A stretch of DNA of 5,381 nt from Bacteroidia bacterium (GTDB lineage Bacteria > Bacteroidota > Bacteroidia > Bacteroidales > GCA-2748055). The stretch lies in the NCBI GenBank assembly GCA_004525825.1, contig SPBY01000256.1:1-5381 (forward strand). Direction: 5' to 3'. This document shows, in pieces, positions 1 to 5,381 of this stretch. The translations under genes were made by a program, and so were the position numbers. Every line of letters begins with the position of its first letter. Position 1 is the stretch's first letter. The notes below the pieces were generated by a model that did not search any database, was not told where the DNA came from, and saw nothing but the letters and a program-made list of their open reading frames with translations.

Positions 1-1329
1 CAAGGCAACAGCCGCAAAGATCCAGAATACTCCACCCACACAGGATGGACAAACTTCCGAAAGATCCTTTCCTTCAGGAACCACCACCTCTTTGGCATTT
101 CCTATGGCACTGGCCATTTTGTAGAAGGTCCAGACCACCAGGGTATTAAAGCCCCAGTTAGACAGGGAACCGATGGATGCACCCAAACCACGAACTTTGG
201 TGGGGAATACTTCGGATATAAGCACCCAGCCTAATGGCCCCAGGCTGATGGCAAAGAATGCAATGTATACCAGCATGGAGATGACCAGGAACCATTTGCC
301 GGCTCCGGGAAGTATAAATCCAAGACCCATACCGATAAGTGCAAGAAAAATACCGGATACACCTATAAAATAAAGCTTCCGCCTACCCAGCTTATCAATG
401 ACAAAGAGCGAGACTATGGTGAAGAAAACATTCACCACTCCCACAATCACAGAGGCCGCAATGGCTGCTTCAGCCCCTTCAAATCCAGCTGCCAGGAAGA
501 TCTTTGGACTGTAATAGATGACCGTATTGATCCCCACAAACTGCTGGAAGAACATGATTCCAGCGGCAATAATCAGGGCATTTCTCAGCCAGGGTTTAAA
601 GATCTCCTTCCAGCTAGCCTGCTCCTTATCAATGGCCATATCCTTCCTCATATATTTCATGGAATCATCGATCATGGAGGGATCTTCAATCCTGCGAAGC
701 ACTGCTTCCCCCTCTTCCTCGCGTCCCTTGCTCATCAACCAGCGCGGAGTTTCAGGCAGAAAGAACATGCCGACGAACAGGATAAGTGCAGGAAAGACCC
801 CTACCCATAGCATGGGTCGCCAGCTCTCCAGGTTGTTATTGTCAGCTAAGGCATTATCGCTGAGGTAGGCTGCCAGAATACCCACTGTGATAAGAAGCTG
901 GAACATGGATACCAGTGTTCCCCTGATCTTTGTGGGTGAGATCTCTGAAATATACAGTGGAACAGCAAAAGAGGATACCCCGATGGCCAGGCCAAGATAA
1001 AAACGGGAAATCATCAATTGTGTTACAGTAGGCGCGAAACCGGTCCAGACAGCTCCAGTAGCAAATACAAAAGCAGAGGCCAGGATCACTTTCTTCCGAC
1101 CCAGTAAATCGGTTACACGCCCGGTGAACAGAGCTCCGACAACAGCACCAATAAGACCCAGGGCTGTGAGATTCTCAACCTGTGAATCTGTTAATACAAA
1201 ATAGTCTTGTAGAAATGGGATTGCCCCGGAGATCACCCCAGTATCAAATCCAAATAGAAGTCCTCCTGTGGCCGCAATACTAGCAATCACAATGACGACG
1301 TTCTTGTTGTACTTACTCTTCGCGCTCAT
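1..1329 (-). CDS. Sugar-porter MFS transporter (xylose/galactose/arabinose-proton symporter type), C-terminus cut off
   Basis: This is an inner-membrane secondary transporter of the sugar porter family, which usually couples uptake of a hexose or pentose to protons. The reading frame is open for 443 codons from ATG at 1329 down to base 1. An in-frame stop at 1345-1347 rules out a longer start. I count eleven complete membrane segments plus the beginning of a twelfth (about residue 433 on). Family motifs are all present: GGLLFGFDTGVISG (22-35), GRKK after TM2 (77-80), PETPRWL (192-198), QQFVGIN (262-268), DKLGRRK (312-318) and GPLGWVLISEVFPTKVRG (364-381). Compared with E. coli XylE, the proton-coupling pair appears as D29 and R109. 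The sugar-site residues appear as Q144, Q262, Q263, N268, W368 and W392, while XylE Q415 is replaced by N391. The final PETKG-type motif lies outside the window. An oddity is a long TM11-TM12 loop with a CPSC pair (C427, C430). The family is certain; the sugar is not. It is divergent from the other genes, so context does not help. Confidence 0.95.
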   Translation of the reverse strand, partial: MSAKSKYNKNVVIVIASIAATGGLLFGFDTGVISGAIPFLQDYFVLTDSQVENLTALGLIGAVVGALFTGRVTDLLGRKKVILASAFVFATGAVWTGFAPTVTQLMISRFYLGLAIGVSSFAVPLYISEISPTKIRGTLVSMFQLLITVGILAAYLSDNALADNNNLESWRPMLWVGVFPALILFVGMFFLPETPRWLMSKGREEEGEAVLRRIEDPSMIDDSMKYMRKDMAIDKEQASWKEIFKPWLRNALIIAAGIMFFQQFVGINTVIYYSPKIFLAAGFEGAEAAIAASVIVGVVNVFFTIVSLFVIDKLGRRKLYFIGVSGIFLALIGMGLGFILPGAGKWFLVISMLVYIAFFAISLGPLGWVLISEVFPTKVRGLGASIGSLSNWGFNTLVVWTFYKMASAIGNAKEVVVPEGKDLSEVCPSCVGGVFWIFAAVAL

Positions 1330-1361
1330 GGTATGAATTAGTTTTCAGATTTTGGAAAAGG

Positions 1362-1369
1362 TAAATATA
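1362..1369 (-). promoter_or_regulatory. Possible -7 box for the sugar transporter
   Basis: On the minus strand this reads TATATTTA, matching seven of the eight positions of the Bacteroidota -7 consensus TAnnTTTG. It would place the transcript start about 25 nt ahead of the ATG at 1329. I found no TTTG at the expected -33 distance, so this is a weak call made mainly from position. Confidence 0.3.
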
Positions 1370-1434
1370 GTTACTTTCCCCTAAGTTGCTCCCTGCCACG
1401 CTTTTTTATACTCATTCTACTTATTTGAATTCCT

Positions 1435-1468
1435 GAGCATTGCTCTGACTTACTGGATTTTGAAATCC
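1435..1468. repeat. Two short inverted repeats, possible operators
   Basis: GAGCA-T-TGCTC occupies 1435-1445 and GGATTT-TG-AAATCC occupies 1455-1468. Both are perfect dyads, and their centres are about 21-22 bp apart, roughly two helical turns. The second overlaps the putative -33 TTTG of the START-like gene. Dyads of this size are expected by chance about once in a region this long, so an operator role is only a suggestion. Confidence 0.25.
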
Positions 1469-1487
1469 CCGGAATTTTCTTATATTG
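1459..1487 (+). promoter_or_regulatory. Possible promoter of the START-like gene
   Basis: TTTG at 1459-1462 and TATATTG at 1481-1487 are separated by 18 bp. This resembles the Bacteroidota pattern of a -33 TTTG and a -7 TAnnTTTG with roughly 19-21 bp between, but the -7 box is imperfect (TATATTGC). Transcription would begin near 1495, about 30 nt before the ATG at 1525. Confidence 0.4.
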
Positions 1488-1524
1488 CAAATAAGGCTGA
1501 ATTATGGACTAATTCCCCCAAGTC

Positions 1525-1902
1525 ATGAAGACCAAATACGAACTTGAGTACACATTAAATACTTCCCCAAATATTCTGTTTTCAAGGTTAAGCACTCCCG
1601 AAGGTCTTTCAGAATGGTTTGCCGACAATGTAAATCTGAGAAGGGGCAAGTATACCTTTATCTGGGAAGGATCCGAACAGGAGGCCTCCGTGGTACAGAA
1701 GAAAGCTAACAATTACATTCGCTTTCACTGGGAGGAGGACGAAGATCAGGAAGAGTTTTTTGAGTTCAGGATCCGTACCCATGAACTCACCGGAGATGTG
1801 GCATTGATAATCACAGATTTTGCTGAAGAGGATGAGAAGGATGATGCCGTCGACCTCTGGGATTCACAGGTCTCAGAATTGAAACATGCCATCGGTCTTT
1901 AG
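1525..1902 (+). CDS. START-like domain protein (Bacteroidota small conserved protein)
   Basis: This encodes a 125-residue soluble cytoplasmic protein with no signal peptide or membrane segment. It resembles the START-like/AHSA1-type proteins of Bacteroidota, whose helix-grip fold encloses a hydrophobic pocket. Recognisable features are the opening strand KYELEYTLNTSP (4-15), RLSTPEGLSEWFADNV (21-36) typical of the fold's first helices, the strand YTFIWEGSE (43-51), the strand IRFHWEED (65-72), ELTGDVALIITDF (87-99) and a closing helix, LWDSQVSELKHAIG (111-124). The second half is very acidic (runs around 70-78 and 101-110). The start is fixed by an in-frame TAA at 1510-1512. No ligand or reaction is established that I know of. 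The gene sits directly upstream of an LptF/LptG-type permease, an arrangement I recall from other Bacteroidota, so a link to lipid or LPS handling is possible but inferred. Family call is firm; function is unknown. Confidence 0.88.
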   Translation: MKTKYELEYTLNTSPNILFSRLSTPEGLSEWFADNVNLRRGKYTFIWEGSEQEASVVQKKANNYIRFHWEEDEDQEEFFEFRIRTHELTGDVALIITDFAEEDEKDDAVDLWDSQVSELKHAIGL

Positions 1903-1927
1903 GCGCTATCCCTAAGCGAAAATAAAT

Positions 1928-1935
1928 TAACTTTG
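1928..1935 (+). promoter_or_regulatory. Candidate -7 box for the permease-glycosyltransferase unit
   Basis: TAACTTTG matches the Bacteroidota -7 consensus TAnnTTTG exactly. It lies in the 68-bp gap after the START-like gene and would start a transcript near 1942, about 30 nt before the GTG at 1971. No clear TTTG is seen at the -33 distance. If real, the permease and both glycosyltransferases can be transcribed separately from the START-like gene. Confidence 0.45.
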
Positions 1936-1960
1936 TCTTCGTTGAAAGATAGACACGAAA

Positions 1961-1966
1961 AGGGAG
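1961..1966 (+). promoter_or_regulatory. Shine-Dalgarno-like site before a GTG start
   Basis: AGGGAG lies 4 nt before the GTG at 1971. It supports that unusual start codon, although Bacteroidota rely little on such sites. An in-frame TAG at 1950-1952 excludes any start further upstream. Confidence 0.4.
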
Positions 1967-1970
1967 CGGT

Positions 1971-3464
1971 GTGAAAAAGTTACATCTACTGGTATTACGA
2001 TCTTTTATTGGTCCGCTTATCCTGACTTTCTTCTTTGTGATATTCATACTTCTGATGCAATTTCTTTGGAGGTATATCGACGATCTCATCGGGAAGGGGC
2101 TGGAAATGAACGTGATATCTGAATTTCTGCTCTATACCAGTGCCAGCCTTGTTCCCATGGCCATGCCACTGGCAGTACTGCTGGCCAGTTTGATGACCTT
2201 CGGGAACATGGCGGAAAACCTGGAACTGCTGGCCCTGAAATCATCGGGGATCTCCCTGGTAAGAATCATGGCCCCGGTCATGGTGCTTTCAGCTTTCCTG
2301 GCCATTGGAGCCTTTATGTTTGCCAACTACGTGATGCCAGTCACCAATCTGAAGATGAGGTCGCTTCTATACGACATCCAGCAGCAGCGTCCCGAACTTA
2401 GCATCAAACCCGGAGTATTTGACAATAACCTGGAGGGCTTTTCCATACGTATCGGAGACAGGAACAGTAAAACGAACTTGCTGACAGACATCCTAATATA
2501 TGATCATACCAAAAAGGAGGGAAACATCAAGGTGACTGTGGCCGATTCGGGGTACATGAAGATGTCGGCCGACGAAAAACATCTGCTTCTTACGCTATAC
2601 AACGGACGTACCTGGGAGGAGTTGCAGAATCAGAAAACCGACGATCGCCATATCAAAAGTTACCCCCAGCAGAGGAGCCATTTTGAATACCAGGAACTGA
2701 TCATCGAGATGACAGGATTCGGTCTCAACCGAACCGACGAAAATCTCTTTCGCAATTCCTTTCAGATGCTGAACATTTCGCAACTGAATCATTTTGAAGA
2801 TTCCCTGCGGGAAGACTTTGGTTTGCTTGTCGACAATTTTCACGCCACTATGGACATGACCCTGGTGAGAAAATCAAAAAACATCATGATCAAAAGATCA
2901 CGAATTCTGTCCGACTCCCTGAAAGCCAGCGTTAATGAAGAAGGCAAGGAGGTGGTGAGGGTTCACGTGGATTCTGCCTATGCCCAACTGAATAAGCTGG
3001 AGCAACGTCGGGCCCTTACCCAGGCCATAAATTTTGCACGTAGCAACAAGGGGTTGACCACCTCACACGCAAACACCGCCGACTGGAAGCTCTCGAAACT
3101 GAGAAGGTATCAGATTGAGATTCACAGAAAATATACCTACTCTCTATTGTGCCTGATCTTCTTTTTCATCGGTGCACCCCTGGGGGCCATCATTCGAAAA
3201 GGGGGACTGGGCGTCCCTGTGATTGTAAGTGTGATGTTGTTCCTGGCCTATTATATAATTTCCATGATGGGTGAGAAGGTGGTACGTGAAAATATCTTAC
3301 CTCCCTTTGCAGGCATGTGGCTCTCCACCTTCCTCCTGATTCCTATGAGCATCTGGCTGACAATCAAAGCTGCCAACGACTCTGTGATCATGAACGTGGA
3401 AACCTATTTTCTCTGGGCAAAGAAACTGGTTCAAGGTACTCAGAAATTCTTCCGGAGAAAATGA
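1971..3464 (+). CDS. LptF/LptG (YjgP/YjgQ) family LPS-export permease, long Bacteroidota form
   Basis: This is an inner-membrane permease of the LptB2FG exporter, which extracts LPS from the inner membrane and passes it to the periplasmic Lpt bridge. Three N-terminal membrane segments are visible (about 12-34, 54-77 and 99-122). The cytoplasmic stretch between segments 2 and 3 contains ELLALKSSGIS (85-95), where the family has its coupling helix for the ATPase LptB. A periplasmic beta-rich domain follows (about 140-255, with SIKPGVF at 144-150), then a charged, helical-looking insert (about 256-380). Three C-terminal segments span about 388-408, 414-432 and 444-466 and include the family signature GAPLGAIIRKGG (401-412). 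At 497 residues it is much longer than E. coli LptF or LptG (about 360), mostly because of the insert. The start is GTG; the next in-frame Met (46) would remove the first membrane segment. Its stop overlaps the next gene's start. LptF versus LptG cannot be decided here. A basic tail (FFRRK) ends the protein. Confidence 0.92.
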   Translation: MKKLHLLVLRSFIGPLILTFFFVIFILLMQFLWRYIDDLIGKGLEMNVISEFLLYTSASLVPMAMPLAVLLASLMTFGNMAENLELLALKSSGISLVRIMAPVMVLSAFLAIGAFMFANYVMPVTNLKMRSLLYDIQQQRPELSIKPGVFDNNLEGFSIRIGDRNSKTNLLTDILIYDHTKKEGNIKVTVADSGYMKMSADEKHLLLTLYNGRTWEELQNQKTDDRHIKSYPQQRSHFEYQELIIEMTGFGLNRTDENLFRNSFQMLNISQLNHFEDSLREDFGLLVDNFHATMDMTLVRKSKNIMIKRSRILSDSLKASVNEEGKEVVRVHVDSAYAQLNKLEQRRALTQAINFARSNKGLTTSHANTADWKLSKLRRYQIEIHRKYTYSLLCLIFFFIGAPLGAIIRKGGLGVPVIVSVMLFLAYYIISMMGEKVVRENILPPFAGMWLSTFLLIPMSIWLTIKAANDSVIMNVETYFLWAKKLVQGTQKFFRRK

Positions 3465-4660
3465 AGATCCTGATTCTGGCCAACAAGCTTCCTTTCCCTC
3501 CCAGGGATGGAGGGTCCATTGCTACGCTCAATATGCTTCTTGGTCTCCAACATGCAGGCAACCAGCTTACTTGTCTGGCCATGAATACCACAAAGCATCC
3601 ATTCCCTGTGGAAGAGATTCCAGCAGAACTTCAAAACACCCTTCGTTTCATTGGGGTAGATTGTGATACTTCAATCAGACCCTTACGGCTGTTAATCAAC
3701 CTCTTGTTTACCAAAGCACCCTATGTGGCAGAACGATTCAATATCAAAGCATTCCGAATGGCACTCCATGCACTCCTTGAGGAAGAATCCTTTGACATTA
3801 TCCAGTTGGAAGGTCCTTATCTATTTTACTACCTGGACCAGATCAGAAAAGAAAGCCATGCCCGGATATCTCTTCGTGCACACAATGCTGAGCACCTGAT
3901 TTGGAAGAGAATGGCCATTCGGGAAAGCTCTCCCCTGAAAAGATGGTATCTGGGGAACCTGGCCCGCCGCCTGCTTAGATTTGAAATGAGGGTGGCAGAT
4001 AGAGTGGATTTTCTGGTACCCATCTGTGAGTGGGATGAATCTCACTTCAGGGAACAGGGTATTGTTACTCCCATGCTTACCATCCCCACAGGTCTGAACC
4101 TGGACGATTATCCACTCACTGAACTTCCATCCGGGTCCACCCTCTTTTTTATAGGGGCACTGGACTGGATGCCTAACCAGGAAGGTCTATCGTGGTTCCT
4201 CGATCATGTTTTTGGACTCCTGATTGACGAGCTGCCAGAAATCAGGTTTCATGTGGCGGGAAGGAACGTACCGGCGCGCTTCCTGAAAAAACTGGATCAC
4301 CTGAACATCACCTTCCATGGAGAGGTTGAAAATGCCCGGTCCTTTATGCAGTCGTACGGGATCATGGTAGCGCCTCTTTTTTCAGGGAGTGGGATCAGAA
4401 TCAAGATTTTGGAAGCCATGGCCCTGGGCAGACCGGTAGTGACCACCAGCACAGGAATTAAGGGGATACCTGCAGAGAACCTCCGGACCGTTAGGGTGGG
4501 AGACGATCCTCAAACTTATAAAAACCTGCTTCTTGAGCTGATAAAAGATCCTAAAGAGAGTTCCCGCAGGGCAGCTGAAGCGCGAAAATTAATCAGCCGG
4601 GAATTTGATACTTTTAAGCTTTCAAAGCGCTTAAGTCAGTTCTATAAAGCACAGGCATGA
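3461..4660 (+). CDS. GT4-type (GT-B fold) glycosyltransferase
   Basis: This 399-residue cytoplasmic enzyme very likely transfers a sugar from a nucleotide-sugar donor to a growing glycan. The N-terminal Rossmann half opens with MKILILANKLPFPPRDGGS (1-19), including the glycine-rich loop typical of acceptor-side GT-B domains. RAHNAEHLIWKR (139-150) is a further family motif. The C-terminal half begins near FFIGALDWMPNQEG (229-242) and includes IRFHVAGRNVP (261-271), FHGEVENARSFM (285-296) and the donor-site block GSGIRIKILEAMALGRPVV (309-327). E318 is the second glutamate of the usual EX7E motif, and the first is replaced by S310, as in many relatives with the GSGxRxKxLEA pattern. The frame is open upstream to 3317, but I chose the ATG at 3461. 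It overlaps the permease stop as ATGA, has GGAG just before it, and begins exactly at the first conserved strand. Donor and acceptor are unknown; context suggests LPS or exopolysaccharide synthesis. Confidence 0.92.
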   Translation: MKILILANKLPFPPRDGGSIATLNMLLGLQHAGNQLTCLAMNTTKHPFPVEEIPAELQNTLRFIGVDCDTSIRPLRLLINLLFTKAPYVAERFNIKAFRMALHALLEEESFDIIQLEGPYLFYYLDQIRKESHARISLRAHNAEHLIWKRMAIRESSPLKRWYLGNLARRLLRFEMRVADRVDFLVPICEWDESHFREQGIVTPMLTIPTGLNLDDYPLTELPSGSTLFFIGALDWMPNQEGLSWFLDHVFGLLIDELPEIRFHVAGRNVPARFLKKLDHLNITFHGEVENARSFMQSYGIMVAPLFSGSGIRIKILEAMALGRPVVTTSTGIKGIPAENLRTVRVGDDPQTYKNLLLELIKDPKESSRRAAEARKLISREFDTFKLSKRLSQFYKAQA

Positions 4661-5381
4661 TCACCATTCAAATCATATTCTGGTTCAGCCTAAGCCTGAT
4701 ATTATATTCCTATCTGTTGTTTCCTGAGATCCTCCGTTTGCTTGCGCGGAATATGGAAGTGCACACTGAAAAATTCCTTCCTTCCGAGCTGCCATCCATT
4801 TCGGTTCTGATTGCCGCGTTCAATGAGGAGGAGGTCATCGCTGATAAAATCAAATCTATCCTGGAGGGCAACTACCCCCAGGAACTTTTGGAGATACTTG
4901 TGGGATCAGATGCATCCACCGACCATACCAACAAGATTTTGCATCACCTGCATGAAAAGCATCCTTCCCTTCACCTCACTGTGTTTAAAGACAGACAAGG
5001 GAAGCCTGGAATTATCAACCAGCTGGCAGAAAAAGCCAGGGGCGAAATCCTGGTCATCACCGATGCAAATGTAATGCTCGATCAGGATACTCTTCCCAAC
5101 TTAATCTGCTATTTCAAGGAGGAGCGGACGGGACTGGTCGACTCTAGAATGGTGAATACTGCAGTGAACAGTGAAGGGGTCTCAAGACAGGAAAAATTTT
5201 ATATCAGCCGGGAAGTGAGGATCAAACACTACGAAAGCCTGATCTGGGGATCCATGATGGGTCCCTTTGGGGGTTGTTATGCGGTCAGGAAATCTCTCTA
5301 CCAGCCTGTCCCTGAAAAGTTCCTGGTGGACGATTTTTTCATAAACATGTGCGTTCTGAAACAGGGCTTATGCTGCATCAA
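4657..5381 (+). CDS. Membrane-anchored family 2 glycosyltransferase (COG1215-like), C-terminus cut off
   Basis: The 241 visible codons encode the start of a GT-A fold enzyme of the kind related to cellulose, poly-GlcNAc and hyaluronan synthases. One membrane segment (about 5-27) is followed by a cytoplasmic catalytic domain. Motifs seen are SVLIAAFNEEEVI (49-61), SDASTDHT (84-91) for nucleotide binding, KPGIINQLAEKARGE (116-130), ITDANVM (134-140) at the DxD position, GPFGGCYAVRK (202-212) for acceptor binding and VDDFFI (224-229), where the catalytic-base aspartate is expected. The metal motif reads DAN rather than DAD, a form common in this subgroup. The QxxRW motif and later membrane segments would lie beyond the edge, so processivity cannot be judged. 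The start is fixed by an in-frame TAA at 4645-4647 and overlaps the previous stop as ATGA. The enzyme probably elongates or adds to an envelope polysaccharide together with the GT4 enzyme. Confidence 0.92.
   Translation, partial: MITIQIIFWFSLSLILYSYLLFPEILRLLARNMEVHTEKFLPSELPSISVLIAAFNEEEVIADKIKSILEGNYPQELLEILVGSDASTDHTNKILHHLHEKHPSLHLTVFKDRQGKPGIINQLAEKARGEILVITDANVMLDQDTLPNLICYFKEERTGLVDSRMVNTAVNSEGVSRQEKFYISREVRIKHYESLIWGSMMGPFGGCYAVRKSLYQPVPEKFLVDDFFINMCVLKQGLCCI

Larger units (their letters stand above)
1330..1524. other. Divergent intergenic region between transporter and START-like gene
   Basis: This 195-bp AT-rich stretch has no open frame of note and no RNA gene I can recognise. It must contain the promoters of both divergent genes. 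It holds a candidate -7 box on each strand and two short perfect dyads (GAGCA-T-TGCTC at 1435-1445 and GGATTT-TG-AAATCC at 1455-1468) upstream of or overlapping the plus-strand candidate promoter. Neither gene has a good Shine-Dalgarno sequence before its start, which is usual for Bacteroidota. Confidence 0.7.

Noticed and set aside
173..868. Plus-strand open frames at 173-373 and 518-868
   Set aside because: They are antisense to the sugar porter, whose minus-strand frame carries all family motifs. Their translations show low-complexity Ser/Arg/Pro composition and no recognisable domain.
1904..1918. CGCT/AGCG inverted repeat after the START-like gene as a terminator
   Set aside because: The stem is only 4 bp with a 7-nt loop and no T-run follows, so it does not support a terminator.
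1509..2089. Minus-strand open frames over the START-like gene and permease start
   Set aside because: They are shadows opposite well-supported plus-strand genes and have no family features.
3317..3460. 48-codon upstream extension of the GT4 glycosyltransferase frame
   Set aside because: It lies wholly inside the permease's last membrane segment and tail, encodes nothing resembling the family N-terminus, and the ATG at 3461 starts exactly at the conserved first strand with an ATGA overlap.
4811..5074. Plus-strand open frame of 87 codons inside the GT2 gene
   Set aside because: It is an out-of-frame shadow of the family 2 glycosyltransferase, which has clear motifs in the other frame.
4963..5076. 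DAN instead of DAD at the metal-binding position of the GT2 enzyme as a sign of inactivity
   Set aside because: The TDAN form occurs often in active-looking members of this glycosyltransferase subgroup, and the other motifs are intact.

Overview
The window looks like part of a chromosome from a member of the Bacteroidota (Marinilabiliales/Bacteroidales-like, probably environmental). Three things suggest this. The small START-like protein followed by a long LptF/LptG-type permease is a pairing I recognise from Bacteroidota genomes. The genes have few convincing Shine-Dalgarno sites. One candidate promoter carries an exact TAnnTTTG -7 box, the form used by the Bacteroidota sigma factor. The lineage is inferred from protein resemblance and promoter style; no rRNA or marker-gene search was possible.

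Layout. Bases 1-1329 (minus strand) hold a sugar-porter MFS transporter that runs off the left edge without its C-terminus. A 195-bp divergent intergenic region (1330-1524) separates it from a plus-strand gene set that fills the rest of the window. That set is a 125-residue START-like protein (1525-1902), a 497-residue LptF/LptG-family permease starting at GTG (1971-3464), a GT4-type glycosyltransferase (3461-4660), and a membrane-anchored family 2 glycosyltransferase (4657 to the right edge, cut off). The last three genes are joined by two identical ATGA stop/start overlaps, so they are almost certainly one translationally coupled unit. The START-like gene is 68 bp upstream, and a good -7 box in that gap may give the permease unit its own promoter.

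How the genes fit together. LptF/LptG permeases pull lipopolysaccharide out of the inner membrane and push it into the Lpt bridge. The two glycosyltransferases probably build a glycan at or near the inner membrane, such as LPS core/O-antigen or an exopolysaccharide. The plus-strand unit is therefore best read as an envelope-glycan assembly and export operon. The START-like protein is a conserved neighbour of unknown function. The sugar transporter is divergent and probably unrelated, serving uptake of a hexose or pentose.

I saw no mobile element, CRISPR array, tRNA, rRNA, toxin-antitoxin or defence gene. Nothing here is a clear-cut novel system. The points most worth following up are the START-like/LptF pair, the roughly 120-residue charged insert in the permease, and the coupling of that permease to two glycosyltransferases.
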